In this document: positions 22,640 through 33,659 of the stretch, piece by piece | Numbering within the stretch: position 1 is the first letter of the stretch | Layout: each line of letters opens with the position of its first letter | Assembly: GCA_036245525.1 (NCBI GenBank) | Contig: BTPG01000004.1 | Location: 52,717,960 to 52,781,959 of the forward strand | Reading direction: 5' to 3' | From: Semisulcospira habei | Taxonomy: Eukaryota > Mollusca > Gastropoda > Semisulcospiridae | DNA: 64,000 bases | The notes under the pieces: generated by a model | What the model was told of the DNA's origin: nothing | Databases searched by the model: none | What the model saw: only the letters and a program-made list of their open reading frames with translations | Translations under genes and position numbers: made by a program

Positions 22640-24640
22640 ACAATAAGGCACTGTCTGCGTTTTAGGGGGGGCAAAATTCAACTCTGTTGCAGCAACAAGT
22701 TAAGAACGAAAATCATTTTTTTGTGTGTCTCCAACAGCCATATATTTTTTGCTCTGTCAGTGAGCCAGTCATATGACTTATTCATTTTTTAGACAGTCAC
22801 TGAGACCCGCGACGAGTTAGTTGGTGTGTACGAGAGAGAGAGAGAGCTATGGCCAGCTAGCTGATGCTCTAGTGCACTTTAGGCCTACACAGTCGGGCCT
22901 CGATGAACAGAGTACGTCATAAAAATTAGGGAGACGGGCGGCCGGCTGCCATCAGTGATGGGTGGCACTTGCCCCTCTCTCGAGCAAATGTAAACAATAC
23001 TGCAAGCAGGGGCCCTGACTAGGTACACGGTCCAACATGATGCAAAACGCTTTCCACCTGTAAGAGGCATACATCCTCATCAGTCCCCAAGGCTGCATTA
23101 ACTTGTTGGTCTCATTGACGCTCATTTTGATCCTCGGAGTCGGTATCAGGGTGCCGCAAGGGTCTAGATGTCTGAAGCCAGTTTTTTCACGCAGTTTAGC
23201 AGTTCATGTATTCATAATAGATGTGTATAGAAACAAAGGAAATGGCTTTACTGTTGTCAGTGCTGCCGGTTCGTAATTTTTGGAAAGGTACGCAATTTGT
23301 TACATGATTGCTGAAATGTTGTAATGTAAGATGTTGTAATTGATGTACCAGTGGTCTCTCGTGCTCACACATATAACCTTCATTCTTATTTCATGGTTAC
23401 ACAATTAGTAACTCGATCTTGCTTGTTTGCGTCTTGTACTTGAAGTCCGCATCATGCAATTACTTGTATACTGACAACCACAATCTGTTTCTTGCTTTGT
23501 TGTTTTCTAGGAGAGGGCTGAGGGAGGGGGTGTCTATGACAATTTGACAAATGTGTTGTGGTTGTGTCCTGGACACTAAAGCTTGAATCAGTACTGCCAG
23601 AAAACTGGTTCTTGTTGCTGAAAACCATTGTGCTCTTCACTGTAGCACAGTAATTCAGTGCTTGCACTTACATGTTTACTGAAAAAAAGCATATGTAATG
23701 GAAGTCATTGAAATGCAGATCTGATTACATTAGATTGCTAAATAGCAAAAAAATAAATAAAAATCCGAAATTGCGAAATTTACTTGCCTTTGATATTTTA
23801 TACACCATGTATAACAGGTATAGTTGACTGCGTGATGAATGTAACCAGTGCAAGAGTGAGTTTCTAAAGTCTGCAAGAGGCATAGACGTTCAAAAGTCCT
23901 CACCACCTAAAGGTCGTTACGAGAATCGATGCATATTGCTTGAGATTTTATTTGATAGTGTTTTTCAAACTAAGGAAGTAGATGCAGACTAAGTAATAAT
24001 TTATAATCCACATCTGCAAGAGGCACAAATCCTCATGAGTCCCCTCTGCCCGCGGGTTCATGAAAATCTACACCTCTGACTGGTGCCATTCATGCTCATG
24101 TTTCTCAAACTGAGTCTGACGAAACAGCCTTGACTGTAACCAAATGGCAGGCAAGCACCGCAAAATCGTAAACAGAGTCTGTGGGCCCAGATACCAAGAT
24201 GTGTTGACAAGTTTGACTACTAGACACCACACCCACAAAGGGCACATGTGATTGAGGTAGAACTGTACATCGCAGTTGATAACTTGACACTCGGTAGCTC
24301 GATTATGATTGATTGGTGGCTCACAAAGCAACAAAGCCGCTGTGCCTACTGAACAGGCTACAAGGGTGACCGAGCGTGCGGCTGTTGGGAGGATCACATT
24401 AGTTCGTTAAAAGATGGTGTTCGTTGTGCAAGTGTATTCTCTTCGTTCGTTGTACACTACTTTTGACTAGGTCGACAACATCCATTTTTTTTGTTTTGTT
24501 TTTTGCTGCCGACATTTCAAAATCAAAAATGCCAAAAACGTGGGTTTTTTGTTGACTTATTGATTTTAAAAATGACCTATTGATTTTATGTTCATTCGGT
24601 CATATGACTTATTGACTGCAAAACTCAACCTAATCACTGG
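22640..24640. other. Intron with short dispersed repeats, no gene
   Basis: It holds a (GA)n run at about 22833-22846 and several copies of a small motif GCAAGAGGCA..ATCCTCATGAGTCCC (about 23066, 23873, 24013). Open frames show no family motif. Confidence 0.5.
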
Positions 24641-24644
24641 TTAC

Positions 24645-25497
24645 CCCCACCGGGGTCAGCCCTGGGGGACTTGGGTGGGGTTAACTACTTTTTAGTTCCC
24701 AGGGTCACCCTGGTCAGCCCCACAGGGTGGGTTTTCCCTTTTATTCTGGGGCATGTGTTTCTGTCTACCCTTGGTCCATTCACCTGTATTTTCCTTTTTT
24801 AAACTCTCCCTACTGTCTGCACTGCCTGTAGCTCTTGATATTGGATGTGTGTTGCTAAATGCCGGATTTTCAACTCCAATGTAAAAGCAGTTCTCCTATA
24901 TGGAGCAGAGACATGGAGATTGACAAAAACCACAGTCAACAGAGTACAGACCTTCATGAACAGTTGCCTTAGAAGAATTTTGAAAATCCACTGGCCAGAG
25001 AAGATCAGCAACGTCAGACTCTGGGAGAGAACAGAGCAGATAACAGCAGAGAATGAAATTGGGCGAAGAAGATGGGGATGGATCGGTCACAGTCTGAGAA
25101 AGCCAGCTTCCAGTATCACTAGGCAGGCTTTGTCATGGAACCCCCAGGGAAAGAGGAAAAGAGGTAGGCCGAGAAACTCCTGGCGTCGAGACCTCCAAGC
25201 AGACATCAAGAGACTGGGAACCACCTGGAGTAGAATCGAAGGAGAAGCACAGGACAGGAGTTGCTGGAGGTCTCTCGTCGACGGCCTATACCCGGGTAGG
25301 GGTGACAGGCGTAAGTAAGTAAGTTGCTAAATGGTCTTAGCTTTATTTAGGCCCCATGTCGTTGGTTTATTTAACGTATTGGACCGGCTGGCGACATGCA
25401 TTCAATATTCTGTTTAGTTTTTTTTCACAAGCAGTGCAGGCACGTCCTGAGAAAGCCTTGTTGCTGTCAGGACTTTAAGCAATGTACAATTAATTTA
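24645..25497 (+). mobile_element. SINE-like retroposon copy 2, split by an RTE insertion
   Basis: It is the same 388-bp family (CTTGGGTGGGG, CAGGGTCACCCTGG, TTAAGCAATGTACAAT), interrupted between 24861 and 25324. Rejoined, it matches the other copies. Outer target duplications are weak (GGTTACC and AGTTACC). Confidence 0.85.
24862..25323 (+). mobile_element. RTE-like 3' fragment, 10-bp TSD, (GTAA)n tail
   Basis: An open frame reads FNSNVKAVLLYGAETWRLTK, then NRVQTFMNSCLRRILKIHWP, RRWGWIGHSLRKP, ALSWNPQGKRKRGRPRNSWR and WRSLVDGLYPGRGDRRK. It overlaps the 8.5-10.2 kb element and supplies its true C-terminal end. The tail is GTAAGTAAGTAAG. The target duplication TTGCTAAATG is at 24852-24861 and 25324-25333, inside the SINE-like element. 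Confidence 0.95.
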
Positions 25498-25499
25498 AC

Positions 25500-26810
25500 C
25501 CAGTTACCCCTGTGGATGCATTTTCCAAATTTTGGAAGCGTTACTTAAAGGGGCACTCCTGACCCTTTTTAATGCTTCAGTTCGCTAAAAGCTTTTACTG
25601 GGATTCAGTATACACACCCACTTAGACAATGACCACCCTGTTGTTCCACCAAATGTTTTCTTTCGTCCTTTCAAAGCGAAATGAGGACACCGGAATCTTG
25701 TGACTGAACACATTAAAAGATTGCTTCTGATAAGTGATGGTAGCTGACGTCATAGCTCTTCTATACGACCTTAGGTCATCTGCATAATTATAACCAATCG
25801 CTAGATGGCGGGTGAACCAGCGCAGAAAAGTATCGACTCGCACCGACAATGACAGACTCGGAATTGAACAGAAGAAAGAAAGCCCACCTAGAATTTGTCT
25901 CTTTCCTGCTGAATCAGTGAGTAATATACGGTCTTTGTCGATCTTCCTTTAGTTCCACGAGCGCTAGTGATTTTCAGAATTCACGATCTTCAGTAGAATT
26001 TTTCTCTTACTGATTTTGCAAGATTTTAAACCTGTTTTATCATAAAGTTACGAGCTAGTTATCAGATTTTATGCTGCAAGGATCTGAAAACTACGGTGTG
26101 CGTCAAAATTTCGGCATGTCGCTGGTCGTGGCACGTTTTTGTCTGTGCGGGCTCTCATTAACTCCAGGATTCACCAGAGATAGTGTTTCTGCTGTGATGG
26201 TGCATTTGTCGTTTCCAGTGATGCTTTCAGTTACGTAGACTTCGATGTGTTAGATGTGAAATTGCAGTGCAGAAATTGGGTATAAATACCAATGTTCTGT
26301 TTCATGTTTCCGAGGGATAAAGGATCAAAGGTCAAACTAGGCACCGTGGACGCTGGCTGCACCGACGATGCCGCGTAGCATGATCGTTACTAGTAAATAT
26401 TAGCAGGTCAAGCGGAACCCACATTGTGATTTTGACAGCATAGCGAGTATGGAAGGTTTATTGTACATTCTCGTGGAAAATTATGTCAAAGGGATGCCGG
26501 CGAACATCGGTAGACGTGTACACCGACGTGTGTACCACACCGATGACCTCGTGACCTGCAGTATTGACCGGGTTCTGCCTTGTGATGTAGCTAGTAAATA
26601 TACACATTGAAAACGAGGCCGATGCAGACGACAATCTGCGCTCTCGGGTACAAAAACACGCCCTCCAAACGATGAATTTTGACATTTGGGCATTATATTT
26701 ACATCATAAAGCTCTAAGTTAGTACACAAAGAACCCATACGTATACTGTCGGCGGTATCTGTTGCAAACAGTTTTCTGTGTTGATATGCTTGATCCTGGG
26801 CAATATAACT
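25500..26810. other. Intron, no recognisable feature
   Basis: Unique-looking DNA with no motif, splice-bounded frame or repeat recognised. Confidence 0.5.
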
Positions 26811-26811
26811 T

Positions 26812-26936
26812 TAACGACTATGATTGTACTAGTTGCAGGAGGTGGATTGACCATGGTAATTCAAGAGTAGTGCCTGATTAGCTTGGCATCTGAATTATGG
26901 TCAGTCTCCTGCTGTAGTATGTTGGGGCTAAATAGG
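26812..26936. repeat. TTAA MITE, 44 nt before exon 7
   Basis: GTTGCAGGAGGTGGATTGACC, a damaged hairpin core and GGGGCTAAATAGG abut TTAA at 26937-26940. It belongs to the palindromic TTAA family; the left terminus is degraded. Confidence 0.75.
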
Positions 26937-26984
26937 TTAATGAGATTCAGCAGAGGTATTTATTCATCATCTTTATGTCAACAG

Positions 26985-27084
26985 CTGCTTGAGAACCTGA
27001 ATGTTGATCATCTGCCATCTGACGAAACGAACCCTCACGTGCTGAGAGTGGGATGGTCTGTCGACGACAGTAGCCTGCAGCTGG
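26985..27084 (+). CDS. HNRNPUL1: hnRNP U-like exon 7: SPRY middle
   Basis: It reads LLENLNVDHLPSDETNPHVL, then RVGWSVDDSSLQLG. This corresponds to the family's KHLPSTEPDPHVVRIGWSL segment. The acceptor is GTCAACAG and the donor CTGG|GTATGT. Phase 0 in, 1 out. Confidence 0.97.
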
Positions 27085-27112
27085 GTATGTCACACAATTG
27101 ACATTGACTGTC

Positions 27113-27223
27113 TTTTGGTGTTGAGCTATGTCATTTGTGTACCAGTTGCAGGAGATGGATCGACTATGATAATCCAAGTATGGTCAATCCATCTCCTGTT
27201 GTAATGCGTTGGGGCTGAAAGGG
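27113..27223. repeat. TTAA-type MITE with shortened hairpin in the 258-nt intron
   Basis: ACCAGTTGCAGGAGATGGAT pairs with CAATCCATCTCCTGTTG. The right terminus GGGGCTGAAAGGG is followed by TTAC in place of TTAA. The central palindrome is mostly deleted. Confidence 0.75.
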
Positions 27224-27342
27224 TTACATGCACTCGGCTATTCTGGCACTGCTGCTAATCTCTTTCACTGCTGAGAAGAAGTGAACACAATTGATGTATC
27301 TTATAAGAATGGTCTCTCATCTCTATCTTTGCTTCTTTGCAG

Positions 27343-27455
27343 GTGAAGAGCCTTTGTCATATGGCTATGGTGGAACTGGCAAAGCGTCCACAGAGTGTAA
27401 TTTCAAGAACTATGGCGAGTCGTTCACTGCTGGTGATGTCGTCACTGCATACCTG
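27343..27455 (+). CDS. HNRNPUL1: hnRNP U-like exon 8: SPRY
   Basis: It reads (G)EEPLSYGYGGTGKASTEC, then NFKNYGESFTAGDVVTAYL, nearly the UL1 wording (EEPFSYGYGGTGKKST). The donor is CTG|GTATGG. Phase 1 in, 0 out. Confidence 0.97.
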
Positions 27456-27606
27456 GTATGGAATTTACTTTTTTGCGTGTTATCTGTACCCTTCAGCCGC
27501 AAGGTCATAAAAAAATAAGGGAAACCATGCAGCGTTGTGGCCAAATAAGGGAACAGAAAGAGTTGGATCTGTCGTTAGCATTTACACTAATATTTGTACA
27601 GAAAGG

Positions 27607-27699
27607 CTAAAGGTGAACTACCGTGATATTGCCTTGGTCAGCTGCTTGGCGTAACGTCAAGCAACTGACCTAGGCAATCACACGGTGGTTCACCTTTAG
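27607..27699. repeat. 93-bp near-perfect palindrome
   Basis: CTAAAGGTGAACTACCGTG...GATTGCCTAGG-type arms fold on themselves: the left arm CTAAAGGTGAAC pairs with GTTCACCTTTAG, and TTGCCTTGGTCAG pairs with CTGACCTAGGCAA. It is a different sequence family from the TTAA palindromes. Confidence 0.88.
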
Positions 27700-27957
27700 T
27701 GTTTACCTTTGTTACAGACTAGATAAACTAGATGACGTTCCAACAAACATGTGGACGAATGACAATCACACTGACTTGTATGTTTCAAAGTAATATGCCT
27801 ACTAGAGTGAGTAGGATTTGCCAGATCAGTTATGGTGAAAGATGCTGCTGGGGTGCAGAGGATGGTAATGATGTCACTGTGATTACATTGTCGTCTCGTA
27901 CCTCATTTGACCCCTGTCGCTGTTGGTAGCATACCTTGTCGCAGGAGTTGCAACAAA

Positions 27958-28675
27958 TAGGGCTACTGACAGCTAAATGGTTATTGCAAATTCATGTTAC
28001 AGATAGGACTACTGGCAGTCAAATGGTTATTGCAAATTCATGTTACAGATAGGACTACTGGCAGCCAAATGTTATTGCAAATTCATGTTACAGATAGGAC
28101 TACTGGCAGTCAAATGGTTATTGCAAATTCATGTTACAGATAGGACTACTGGCAGTCAAATGGTTATTGCAAATTCATGTTACAGATAGGACTACTGGCA
28201 GCCAAATGGTTATTGCAAATTCATGTTACAGATAGGACTACTGGCAGTCAAATGGTTATTGCAAATTCATGTTACAGATAGGACTACTGGCAGTCAAATG
28301 GTTATTGCAAATTCATGTTACAGATAGGACTACTGGCAGCCAAATGGTTATTGCAAATTCATGTTACAGATAGGACTACTGGCAGTCAAATGGTTAATGC
28401 AAATTCATGTTACAGATAGGACTACTGGCAGTCAAATGGTTATTGCAAATTCATGTTACAGATAGGACTACTGGCAGCCAAATGGTTATTGCAAATTCAT
28501 GTTACAGATAGGACTACTGGCAGTCAAATGGTTATTGCAAATTCATGTTACAGATAGGACTACTGGCAGTCAAATGGTTATTGCAAATTCATGTTACAGA
28601 TAGGACTACTGACAGTCAAATGGTTATTGCAAATTCATGTTACAGATAGGACTACTGGCAGTCAAATGGTTATTG
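27958..28675. repeat. 46-bp tandem satellite, about 15.6 units
   Basis: The unit holds ATAGGACTACTGGCAG, TCAAATGGTTATTG and CAAATTCATGTTACAG. Units differ mainly at one base (CAGT or CAGC), and the variants follow a three-unit order. Confidence 0.97.
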
Positions 28676-28826
28676 GCTCACATGTGAAGCAAAAGTGAGC
28701 GTTTTGGGCCAGTGGTAAACTTTAACGTTGGCATTTTCTCGGAGACTATTCAAGCCAGATTCTTCAAACTTGGCCCAAGGATACTTTGTGGCAAGACCTT
28801 TCTAAAACATACCAGTTTGAGTGACC

Positions 28827-29220
28827 TCCCCACCCGGGTCTGCCCTGGGGGACTTGGGTGGGGTTAGGTATTTTTTAGTTCCCAGGGTCACCCTGGTCAG
28901 CCCCACAGGCTGGGTTTTTCTCTCTATTCTGGGGCATGTGTTTCTGTCTACCCTTTGTCCATTCACCTGTATTTGCCTTTTTTAAAACTCTCCCTACTGT
29001 CTGCACTGCCTGTAGCTCTTGATATTGGATGTGTGTTGCTAAATGGTCTTAGCTTTATTTAGGCCCCATGTTGTAGGTTTATTTAACGTATTTGACCGGC
29101 TGGCGACATACATTCAATTTTCTGTTTATTTTTTTTTTTCACAAGCAGTGCAGGCACGTCCTGAGAAAGCCCTGTTGCTGTCGGGACGTTAAGCAATGTA
29201 AATCAATCAATGTAAATCAA
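28827..29220 (+). mobile_element. SINE-like retroposon copy 3
   Basis: It has the same start (CCCCACCCGGGTCTGCCC) and body as copies 1 and 4, and ends AAGCAATGTAAATCAATCAA. No clear target duplication was seen. Confidence 0.88.
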
Positions 29221-29266
29221 TCTCTCAAAGGTCAAGGCCACAGGGTATCTGGAAATGTCAGAAATA

Positions 29267-29879
29267 TACACCAAACCAAGGGGAATTACTCAGCGCTGGA
29301 CAACAGTTAGATCCTCTGCCCCCGCCTATCAGGCACCCAATCGCCAGCCCACAGAGAAATACGCAGGTATAGAATAAGACGATCATTTGCATCTTCAAAA
29401 AAGATGCATCAGGTCTCTTATATAACCCATGTCTTTCTCCGGAACTTAGGAAGTAGGCAGGGGAAACATACATACACAAACACGAAGGTGCATTACTATA
29501 TGTGGTCGGGTAAATACCCTGTATTCCCACAGTAGATGCACAGAACATTACACAACAATGTAACGATACAAATTTGCCTCGAGTTATACTGAGATACTCA
29601 AAAACCAGATAGGTGAGGCTAGCGCTGGCAGAATTGTACAACAAACCTTGGTCTTCCTAAGTTCCGGAGAAAGACATGGGTTATATAAGAGACCTGATGC
29701 ATCTTTTTTGAAGATGCAAATGATCGTCTTATTCTATACCTGCGTATTTCTCTGTGGGCTGGCGATTGGGTGCCTGATAGGCGGGGGCAGGGGATCTAAC
29801 TGTTGTCCAGCGCTGAGTAATTCCCCTTGGTTTGTTGTACAATTCTGCCAGCGCTAGCCTCACCTAACTGGTTTGTGAG
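29267..29879. mobile_element. 613-bp foldback element with 12-bp TSD
   Basis: Arms A (29272-29453) and A' (29653-29834) are near-perfect inverted repeats of about 182 bp. A second inverted pair, B (about 29593-29646) and B' (about 29831-29883), overlaps the ends, giving the order A-loop-B-A'-B'. The target duplication ATGTCAGAAATA is at 29255-29266 and 29880-29891. Removing the element restores the surrounding repeat exactly as in its 36.9-kb relative. No transposase is encoded; the class is unknown. Confidence 0.92.
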
Positions 29880-30706
29880 TATGTCAGAAATAGCTATATT
29901 TTGACATAATTTATTTTTTCTCAAATACTATTCACAATTTCAAACCCAAACTTGGTACAAAAATACCTGATGGTAAGACCTTTCTATGCATACTAATTTG
30001 GTTGATCCCTCGAAAAGGTCAAGGGTAACGAGCTCAGGAAATAGGTGTAAAATGGCCATATTTTGACAAAAGACGTTTTTCCTCAGATACTATTCACAAC
30101 TTTAAACCCACATTTGGTACAGAGATGCCTGATGTTAAGACCTATCTATGCATACTAATTGGGATTTCCCCTCAGAAAGGTCAAGGGTCACGAGAGCTTA
30201 GGAAATGGGTCAATAATAGCCATATTTTGACAAAAGATGTTTTTTTCTCTAATACTATTCACAACTTGAAACCCAAATGTGGTACAGAGATACCTGATGG
30301 TAAGACCTATCTATGTATACCAATTTGGATGTCCCCTTGGAAAGGTCAAGGGTTGCGAGGCTGGCAAATGTGTGTAAAATGCCAATTTTTTTAATAAAAT
30401 TGTAGGTATTGCCAACATTTGTGCTAATTTTTCAGCCAAATTTGGTACAAACATAGCTGATAAGACTTTCCTATGCATACTAATTTAGCTGACTCCTCAC
30501 AAAGGTCAAGGGTCACGGGGGATTAATAGATGTGTGAAAAATGCTTACATTTTCAGAAAACATGTATTTTGCTGGTGCAGAAGCCAGCCCTTGTCACAAA
30601 GGTCACACGTGTAAATCGGTCATACACGTGAACCATAATGGCTTTGCCTTTCTTGTTACAAATTTTTGTTGTATGTTTCTTATTTTACATTGTACATTTT
30701 GTGCAG

Positions 30707-30862
30707 GACCTGGAGAGTGACCCTGTGGTGATCTCGTTTGCCAAGAACGGAGTTGACCTGGGCACTTGCTACGAGGTTGAAAAGGAAAAACTGGAGGAGA
30801 AGGCCCTCTTCGCTCACATTCTGACCAAGAACACAGAGTTCGAGTGCAACTTTGGAGCTAAG
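30707..30862 (+). CDS. HNRNPUL1: hnRNP U-like exon 9: SPRY
   Basis: It reads DLESDPVVISFAKNGVDLGT, then CYEVEKEKLEEKALFAHILT, then KNTEFECNFGAK, matching the family's LSFTKNGKW...LYPHVLVKNCAVEFNFGQ. The donor is AAG|GTAAAA, not a strong one. Phase 0 in and out. A DIRS element begins 17 nt into the following intron. Confidence 0.97.
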
Positions 30863-31323
30863 GTAAAAATGGCCTTTGATTTGTTTCCTCAAAATCCGTT
30901 ACCGATGGCATTACTGTATGGAATATACTCCTTTACTTACCCGATTTCAGCCTAAGCACCCTTGTGTATACCTACCCAACAAGGGGCGTAAGAAGAGAGA
31001 GTGTAACCAAGTGACCGGGTAGTCTCCCTTCCTATCCGGTCATGCGCCGTAGCTTACCCCAGTCCGTACCCTTTGCTCCAACGTGGATGGTCACCGGTTT
31101 CAGCCTCTCTCGCTTGGATTTTTCTCTTCTCTGCTCTTCACCTTAGTAGCTTATCAGGATGTCGAGGTAAGGTCTCGGGTTATGCCTACGAGTAAACGGG
31201 CCGTTTACTTCTCGTCGGTACCTCCCTTGGAATTTTTTCGTTCTTGTGGGCTTAGCCCTCGACCGGTCGTGAGTACTGTTCACGGCCCACATGTTTTTCA
31301 AAATGGATTTCCTTCCCGTTTCA

Positions 31324-31706
31324 TACCCCACCCGGGTCTGCCCTGGGGGACTTGGGTGGGGTTAGGTATTTTTTAGTTCCCAGGGTCACCCTGGTCAGCC
31401 CCACAGGGTGGGTTTTTCTCTCTATTCTGGGGCATGTGTTTCTGTCTACCCTTTGTCCATTCACCTGTATTTGCCTTTTTAAACTCTCCCTACTGTCTGC
31501 ACTGCCTGTAGCTCTTGATATTGGATGTGTGTTGCTAAATGGTCTTAGCTTTATTTAGGCCCCATGTGTTAGGTTTATTTAATGTATTTGACCGGCTGGC
31601 GACATACATTCAATGTTCTGTTTAGTTGTTTTTTTTTTCACAAGCAGTGCAGGCACGTCCTGAGAAAGCCTTGTTGCTGTCGGGACGTTAAGCACTGTAC
31701 AATCAA
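31324..31706 (+). mobile_element. SINE-like retroposon copy 4, 13-bp TSD
   Basis: It is the same family as 19.2 kb, inserted in DIRS copy B. The target duplication CCTTCCCGTTTCA is at 31311-31323 and 31707-31719. Confidence 0.94.
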
Positions 31707-31836
31707 CCTTCCCGTTTCAGTCCACGGACTTCCGCCGGTAGAGCTCGTCCGTCCCAGGCAGCGGCCCACGCCTGGCCTCGGGCCTCCTGGAGGCCTGGCC
31801 GCGGGAGGGCCCAATGACTTCTCTCCAACACCACAC

Positions 31837-31837
<1 letters not shown>

Positions 31838-31877
<40 letters not shown>
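31838..31877. repeat. 40-nt poly-C tract upstream of DIRS-B RT
   Basis: An uninterrupted C run after CACCACACA. DIRS copies A and C have similar C runs. Confidence 0.95.
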
Positions 31878-31879
31878 AG

Positions 31880-33340
31880 GGCCTCCAGTCGGCGGGAGGC
31901 TTTCATTGCACGGCGACGCGTGGCGTTTGCTGTTGCCGGAGGACCCTTGGATTCTTGGCAACGTTTCGGAGGGGCTTCGGATCGCGTTTGTGAATCCCCC
32001 TCCGTTGCGATGTTTGCCTCTGTGGACAGAAGTGCCTTCCGATCTCGACAAGGCGGGCGCGCTTCAAGACGAAATCGCAACCTTTCTTCGGAAGACGGCC
32101 ACGGAAGTGGTGGTTCACCACGACTCTCCAGCCTTCTACAGCCGGCTTTTCGTTGTCCCGAAGCCCGGCGGCAAGTGGCGCCCGATCATAGACCTTTCTG
32201 CCCTGAACAAATTCATTCTCGCGCCCTCCTTCCGGATGGAAACTGCAAGGGCCCTGTGGGCGTCAGTCAAGCCTTTGGATTTTGCGGTCAGTCTCAACCT
32301 GTCCGACGCGTACCTTTGTTCCCATACATCCCGCTTCACGTCGTTACCTTCACTTTGCCGGCGTCGTCTACCAGTTTCGGGCTCTCCCCTTCGGTCTCAA
32401 CCTCAGCCTGTGGGTTTTTACTCGGATTATGGATGTGGTTGTCGCAAAGGCCAGACGTCCAACTACCTCGACGATCTGCTCCTCAAGAACCAGGACTCGG
32501 TCGCGCTGGCAAAGGACAGAGACGCGCTTCTAGCTCTTTGCGTCATCTCGGATTCCTCAACGACGGCAAGTCGGACCTGGTTCCTTCGCGTCACTTCACC
32601 CACTTGGGGATGGAGTTGTTGACCGACCTCAACAGAGTTCGTCTGCCGGAGCCTCGCATCTTGAAACTGTCGGCCATGGCGCTACAAGTTTACTTAGCGG
32701 AGCCACTTCTGACCCGGACTTGGCTCCAGTTCCTAGGCCTCGTCAGCGCAGCAGCGGACTTGCTACCCCTGGGCAGGCTTTACGCTCGACCGCTACAGCT
32801 TCATCTCCTGCTCCACTGGCGGCCTTCTTCAGGGGATCTCTCAGCCCCGGTTCCGGTCTCGTTACTGATCCGACCTCACCTTCTCCACTGGTCGGACCGT
32901 TCATGGTTGGCGACGGGAATCTCTCTCTCTTCCCCTCCCCCGACATTCTCCATTTACTCGGATGCGAGTCGCCAAGGTTGGGGGGCCCATCTGATGCTGG
33001 AATTCAGCTCCGTATCGGGCGGACCTTAGGGACCGACATATCAACTGGTTGGAGTTGAAAGCGGTATGGTTGGCCCTCATCCTTTGGGAAGCACGGCTTC
33101 GGGAACAGGAGGTCCTGATCTTCTCCGACAACGCGACGGTCGTGGCCTACATCCAGAAGCAAGGGGGCACTCGATTGCCGACTCTCTGCATGCTGCTGTA
33201 CCAGATCTTGCTCTGGTGCAGAGATCGCGGCATATCACTCCGAGCGCGTCACATCCCGGGACACCTCAACGTTCTCGCGGACTCCCTATCCAGACGCGGA
33301 CAACTTCTCCACACCGAGTGGTCTCTGCGGCCGGACATTT
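31880..33340 (+). pseudogene. DIRS reverse transcriptase / RNase H (copy B), frameshifted
   Basis: RT blocks: DSPAFYSRLFVVPKPGGKWR, PIIDLSALNKFI, HVPIHP-like/RRYLHFAGVVYQFRALPFGL in a second frame, then the active-site motif SNYLDDLLL (about 32460-32490). RNase H follows: SIYSDASRQGWGAHL, INWLELKAVWLALILWE, IFSDNATVVAYIQKQGGT, RARHIPGHLNVLADSLSR. This is the arrangement of DIRS-type elements. At least three frame changes and a stop near 33029 break it. An internal connector (FATRWNKQLPLFVSPIPDPL) leads to the recombinase. Confidence 0.9.
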
Positions 33341-33659
33341 TCCACATGATCTGCACTCATTGGGAGACCCCCATGATCGCCTTATTCGCGACCAGATGGA
33401 ACAAGCAGCTCCCGCTCTTTGTCTCCCCCATCCCGGACCCTCTCGCCTGGGCGGTGGATGCCCTATCGATTTGCTGGGAGGGCCTCATAGCCTACGCGTA
33501 CCCTCCCTCGGTTCTTGTACCCAAGATTCTACTCAAGCTTCAGGGTTGCAACACGGTCCTCCTGCTTGTCACTCCGTTCAGTTGGAATAGGACTTGGACA
33601 ACCGGCCTGAGTCTCGCCACAGATCCGCCTCTTCAGCTTCCCACGCCTCGGACGATGCT

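Larger units (their letters stand above)
28676..30545 (+). repeat. Diverged intronic tandem repeat (units about 125-150 bp)
   Basis: Reiterated blocks hold TACTATTCACAACTT, AAACCCAAACTTGGTAC, ATACCTGATGGTAAGACC, CTATGCATACTAATTTGG, AAAGGTCAAGGGTCACGAG and CATATTTTGACAAAAGATG. The same array occurs at 36.76-37.37 kb. Here it is split by a SINE-like element (28827-29220) and a foldback element (29267-29879). Confidence 0.88.

Noticed and set aside
24068..24397. 109-residue minus-strand frame
   Set aside because: No family motif, no codon or composition sign of coding, and it lies in a repeat-bearing intron.
27958..28675. Regular repeats resembling a CRISPR array
   Set aside because: Units are contiguous with no unique spacers and lie in an animal intron; it is a tandem satellite.
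29258..29857. Two near-identical small proteins on opposite strands
   Set aside because: They are the two arms of the foldback element read in opposite directions, not genes.
31638..32121. Minus-strand poly-glycine proteins
   Set aside because: They are translations of the poly-C tract and antisense of the RT region.
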